From assembly GCA_947591315.1 (NCBI GenBank), contig CANQDD010000013.1, positions 19,240-83,239 on the forward strand: a stretch of 64,000 nucleotides of DNA, written 5' to 3'. Each line of letters opens with the position of its first letter. The first letter of the stretch is position 1. Position numbers and translations under genes: made by a program. Below, piece by piece: positions 62,039 to 64,000 of the stretch. This DNA is from an uncultured Clostridia bacterium. Lineage in GTDB: Bacteria > Bacillota > Clostridia > UBA1381. The notes below the pieces were generated by a model. The model was not told the DNA's origin, did not search any database, and saw nothing but the letters and a program-made list of their open reading frames with translations.

Positions 62039-62959
62039 ATGGTTTACACTGTTACGTTAAACTGCGCGCTCGACTGCGTTGTGAGCGTAAAAAGCTGCCG
62101 CGCGGGTGAGGTGAACCGAGCCGTGAGCGAAAGGGTTTTCGCGGGCGGCAAGGGTATAAACGTCGCGAGGGTGCTTGCGGATTTCGGCGTTGACGCGGCG
62201 GCGCTGGGATTTACCGCAGGTTTTACCGGCGCGGAGGTTGAAAGGCTTGTGCGCGCGTCGGGAGTTAAAACGGATTTTATACGTCTCAGGGACGGGCTGA
62301 CGCGCATAAATATAAAAATAAGGTCTGACGACGAAACGGAAATAAACGGTCCGGGCGCGGACGTGCCGCCGGAGGCGGTGGGGGAGCTTATAAAAAAGCT
62401 CGAAAAGCTCAGGGAGAACGATATACTCGTGCTTGCGGGAAGCGTACCCTCGTCCGTGCCGCGCACAATATACGGCGACATAGCAAAAACCGTATCACAA
62501 AACGGCGTAAAGGTCGTTGCCGACGCGGAGGGCGGGCTTCTCTTAAACGTGCTGCCGCACCGACCGTTTCTCGTAAAACCGAACGGTCGGGAGATAGGCG
62601 AAATATTCGGCGCGGATATTAAAACGCGCTCGGACGCCGCGCAATATGCCTTGAAAATGCGCGGTATGGGAGCGCGGAACGTGCTCGTTTCACTCGGCTC
62701 CGAGGGTGCCGTTCTCGCGTGCGAGGACGGTGAAATATACGAGCGCGGCGCCCCGAAGGGGACGGTCGTAAACTCCGTCGGAGCGGGCGACAGTATGACC
62801 GCGGGCTTTATCGCGGCGTACCTCGAACGCGGAGATTACGCGTACGCGCTCGAACGGGGGATATGCGCCGGAAGCGCGTGTGCGTTCTCCGAAGGACTTC
62901 CGACGCGCACCGAGATTGATAAAATTTACGGTGAATATACAAGCTCCGCGAGGCTTTAA
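62039..62959 (+). CDS. 1-phosphofructokinase/tagatose-6-phosphate kinase family
   Basis: A 306-residue PfkB kinase of the FruK/LacC branch: YTVTLNCALDCVVSV at the start, FAGGKGINVARVLADFG, ILVLAGSVPSSVP, VKPNGREIGEIFG and the catalytic GAGDSMTAGFIAAYLERGDY with the Asp base. It phosphorylates fructose-1-phosphate or tagatose-6-phosphate; no PTS genes are adjacent to decide. The ATG follows CGGAGGTGATAAC. It is a single-gene unit between its own promoter and terminator. Confidence 0.9.
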   Translation: MVYTVTLNCALDCVVSVKSCRAGEVNRAVSERVFAGGKGINVARVLADFGVDAAALGFTAGFTGAEVERLVRASGVKTDFIRLRDGLTRINIKIRSDDETEINGPGADVPPEAVGELIKKLEKLRENDILVLAGSVPSSVPRTIYGDIAKTVSQNGVKVVADAEGGLLLNVLPHRPFLVKPNGREIGEIFGADIKTRSDAAQYALKMRGMGARNVLVSLGSEGAVLACEDGEIYERGAPKGTVVNSVGAGDSMTAGFIAAYLERGDYAYALERGICAGSACAFSEGLPTRTEIDKIYGEYTSSARL

Positions 62960-62980
62960 CAAGGCTTCGCGGACTTTTTA
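62945..62980 (+). terminator. Intrinsic terminator overlapping the PfkB stop
   Basis: The stem pairs TCCGCGAGGCTTT with AAGGCTTCGCGGA around AAC, followed by CTTTTT. The stop codon is within the hairpin. Confidence 0.8.
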
Positions 62981-63023
62981 TATCGTTGTAAAAATAATAC
63001 AAAAATAATATACTTTTTTTATA

Positions 63024-63052
63024 TTGCCTTATTACGCAAAATGTGATATAAT
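63024..63052 (+). promoter_or_regulatory. Sigma-A promoter for the Hpt-sensor unit
   Basis: TTGCCT, 17-base spacer, TATAAT. The leader of about 75 bases contains a GGCTCATTTGAGCC hairpin. Confidence 0.75.
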
Positions 63053-63134
63053 TTTAACATGGAGAACTGCGACCGCAATTCGGCTCATTTGAGCCGCCGC
63101 GCGCCGCAGACTAATACATCAAACGGAGGGTTTT

Positions 63135-63491
63135 ATGGACGATTTGAGGGTAAAGCAGCTTACGGACGGAGGAATAAACGTAAACGAGGCTCTGGGACGT
63201 TTTATGGGGAACGGGGGACTTCTTGAAAGGTTTTTGAAGAAGTTCGCGGACGATGAAAATTACGAAAAACTGAAGGCGGCGGTAAAGGACGATGACGCGG
63301 AAGTGATGCTTACAGCGTCCCACACGTTAAAGGGCGTGTGCGGCAACCTTTCGATGACCGAGCTTTTCACGCTTTTTGACAGACAGGTGAAGGAGCTCCG
63401 CGCCGGAAACACCGAGGGCGCGAAGGCTCTTATGAACGAGATAGACAACGCGTACACAAAAGTAATGAGCGCCGTAAACAGAGTGAATTGA
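63135..63491 (+). CDS. Stand-alone Hpt phosphotransfer protein
   Basis: A 118-residue four-helix Hpt domain. The phospho-accepting histidine is in ASHTLKGVCGNLSMTEL (about residue 60), and LLERFLKKFADDENYEKLK forms the preceding helix. Hpt proteins relay phosphate between response regulators in multistep two-component systems. It follows its own promoter and precedes a membrane sensor gene by 19 bases, so the two likely form one signalling module. Confidence 0.9.
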   Translation: MDDLRVKQLTDGGINVNEALGRFMGNGGLLERFLKKFADDENYEKLKAAVKDDDAEVMLTASHTLKGVCGNLSMTELFTLFDRQVKELRAGNTEGAKALMNEIDNAYTKVMSAVNRVN

Positions 63492-63510
63492 TTGAACGGG
63501 GGTTATATTA

Positions 63511-64000
63511 TGTCAAAGAAACCCAAGCTGAAGGGAACGAGCATGACGGCTACGGTGGTGGTTATCATAATAATCACTCTGCTTTGCGCCGGCACATACG
63601 TGCAGATGAGCCGTGTTATGAAAAAACGCAGCATACAGCGTATGGAGGAAGGCGTTAATACAGCCGTTACGGAAATAAATCAGAAGCTGAGCCGCGACAA
63701 GCTCATTTTGGGGGCGACGGCTGACCTTATAGCTTCGGCGGACGACACGAGCGAGGAAAACATAAACAGAATAATAGGCGCGATTTCGCCGCTTATGGAA
63801 ACGATAAAGATACGCGTGCTTATGCCCGACAACACCGTTCACGATCCGAGCGGCGCGGTGATCGACACAATGGGCAGCATATCGTTTAAAGAGGAAGCAC
63901 CGCTCGGTGAGCACGTTTCAAACAGAATGACGAGCCTTGTGGACGGAAACACGCTCGTGCTTCGCCACTTCGTGCCGATTGTGAAGGAGGGCGAAACGGT
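63511..64000 (+). CDS. Membrane sensor protein, N-terminal part (runs off the window)
   Basis: The first 163 residues: a basic start, one membrane helix (MTATVVVIIIITLLCAGTYV), then an outer helical-plus-beta region (RMEEGVNTAVTEINQKLSRD, ETIKIRVLMPDNTV, SLVDGNTLVLRHFVPIV) that looks like a PDC/Cache-type sensor domain. The next membrane helix and output domain are beyond the window. With an Hpt gene directly upstream, a hybrid histidine kinase or GGDEF-type output is most likely. That is inference. Confidence 0.8.

Noticed and set aside
63053..63134. c-di-GMP riboswitch before the Hpt gene
   Set aside because: The leader has only one small hairpin and lacks the GEMM core motifs.

Overview
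The window looks like chromosome from a spore-forming Clostridia-type Firmicute. It carries spo0A, spoIVA, sepF-ylmH-divIVA, whiA-yvcK-rapZ, hprK, MEP-pathway genes and a single-membrane envelope gene set. DNA is of intermediate G+C, with frequent AUA isoleucine codons, strong Shine-Dalgarno sites and many clean sigma-A promoters with 17-bp spacers. I saw no rRNA, tRNA, IS transposase, prophage or CRISPR array.

Layout. 0-4.6 kb: hexuronate catabolism (uxaC, uxaB, uxaA). 4.7-10.2 kb: a zinc-ribbon/YARHG membrane protein and a small surface-polysaccharide locus (flippase, two family-2 glycosyltransferases, pyruvyl transferase). 10.2-11.8 kb: an unlisted type I toxin-antitoxin-like locus, spo0A and a tiny Cys-rich peptide. 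11.9-17.8 kb: DUF896 protein, asnA, asnS, a TPR protein, an EamA permease, nth, a membrane protein. 17.9-26.9 kb: hprK, PHP phosphoesterase, murB, rapZ, yvcK, whiA, dnaE. 27-31.7 kb: a TRAP (MtrB) homologue, pfkA, pyk, thioesterase, 2-hydroxyacid dehydrogenase. 31.8-38.1 kb, minus strand: a roughly 670-nt structured RNA that fits OLE RNA, then its partner oapA, dxs, tlyA, ispE and two coiled-coil membrane proteins. 38.2-44 kb: prfA, a mannonate-oxidoreductase-like SDR, an L,D-transpeptidase, proA and proB. 44-47 kb: a tetrahydrofolate riboswitch controlling folT, a long PRPP synthetase, a nucleotidyltransferase. 47-56.2 kb: spoIVA, a DUF3298-like lipoprotein, an ABC exporter, a zinc-ribbon protein, and the HlyD-like/yggS/sepF/ylmH/divIVA division cluster. 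56.3-64 kb: tcdA, a TtcA-like protein, a fumarase alpha subunit without its beta partner, a giant two-part membrane mannosyltransferase, a PfkB kinase, an Hpt protein and the start of a membrane sensor.

The most interesting material lies between and inside genes. (1) OLE RNA plus OapA at the head of an isoprenoid operon. (2) A 24-residue hydrophobic peptide whose ribosome site is sequestered, faced by an antisense RNA with its own strong promoter. (3) A 12-bp sequence, GGGGACACTAAA, repeated about 20 times. It occurs inside four genes, and as inverted arrays at three convergent gene junctions. (4) A tandem array of four hairpins, and three copies of a larger palindromic repeat. (5) A TRAP protein in a glycolytic neighbourhood.

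Gene starts given here were chosen by ribosome-binding sites, promoters and family alignment from memory. No database search or folding program was run.
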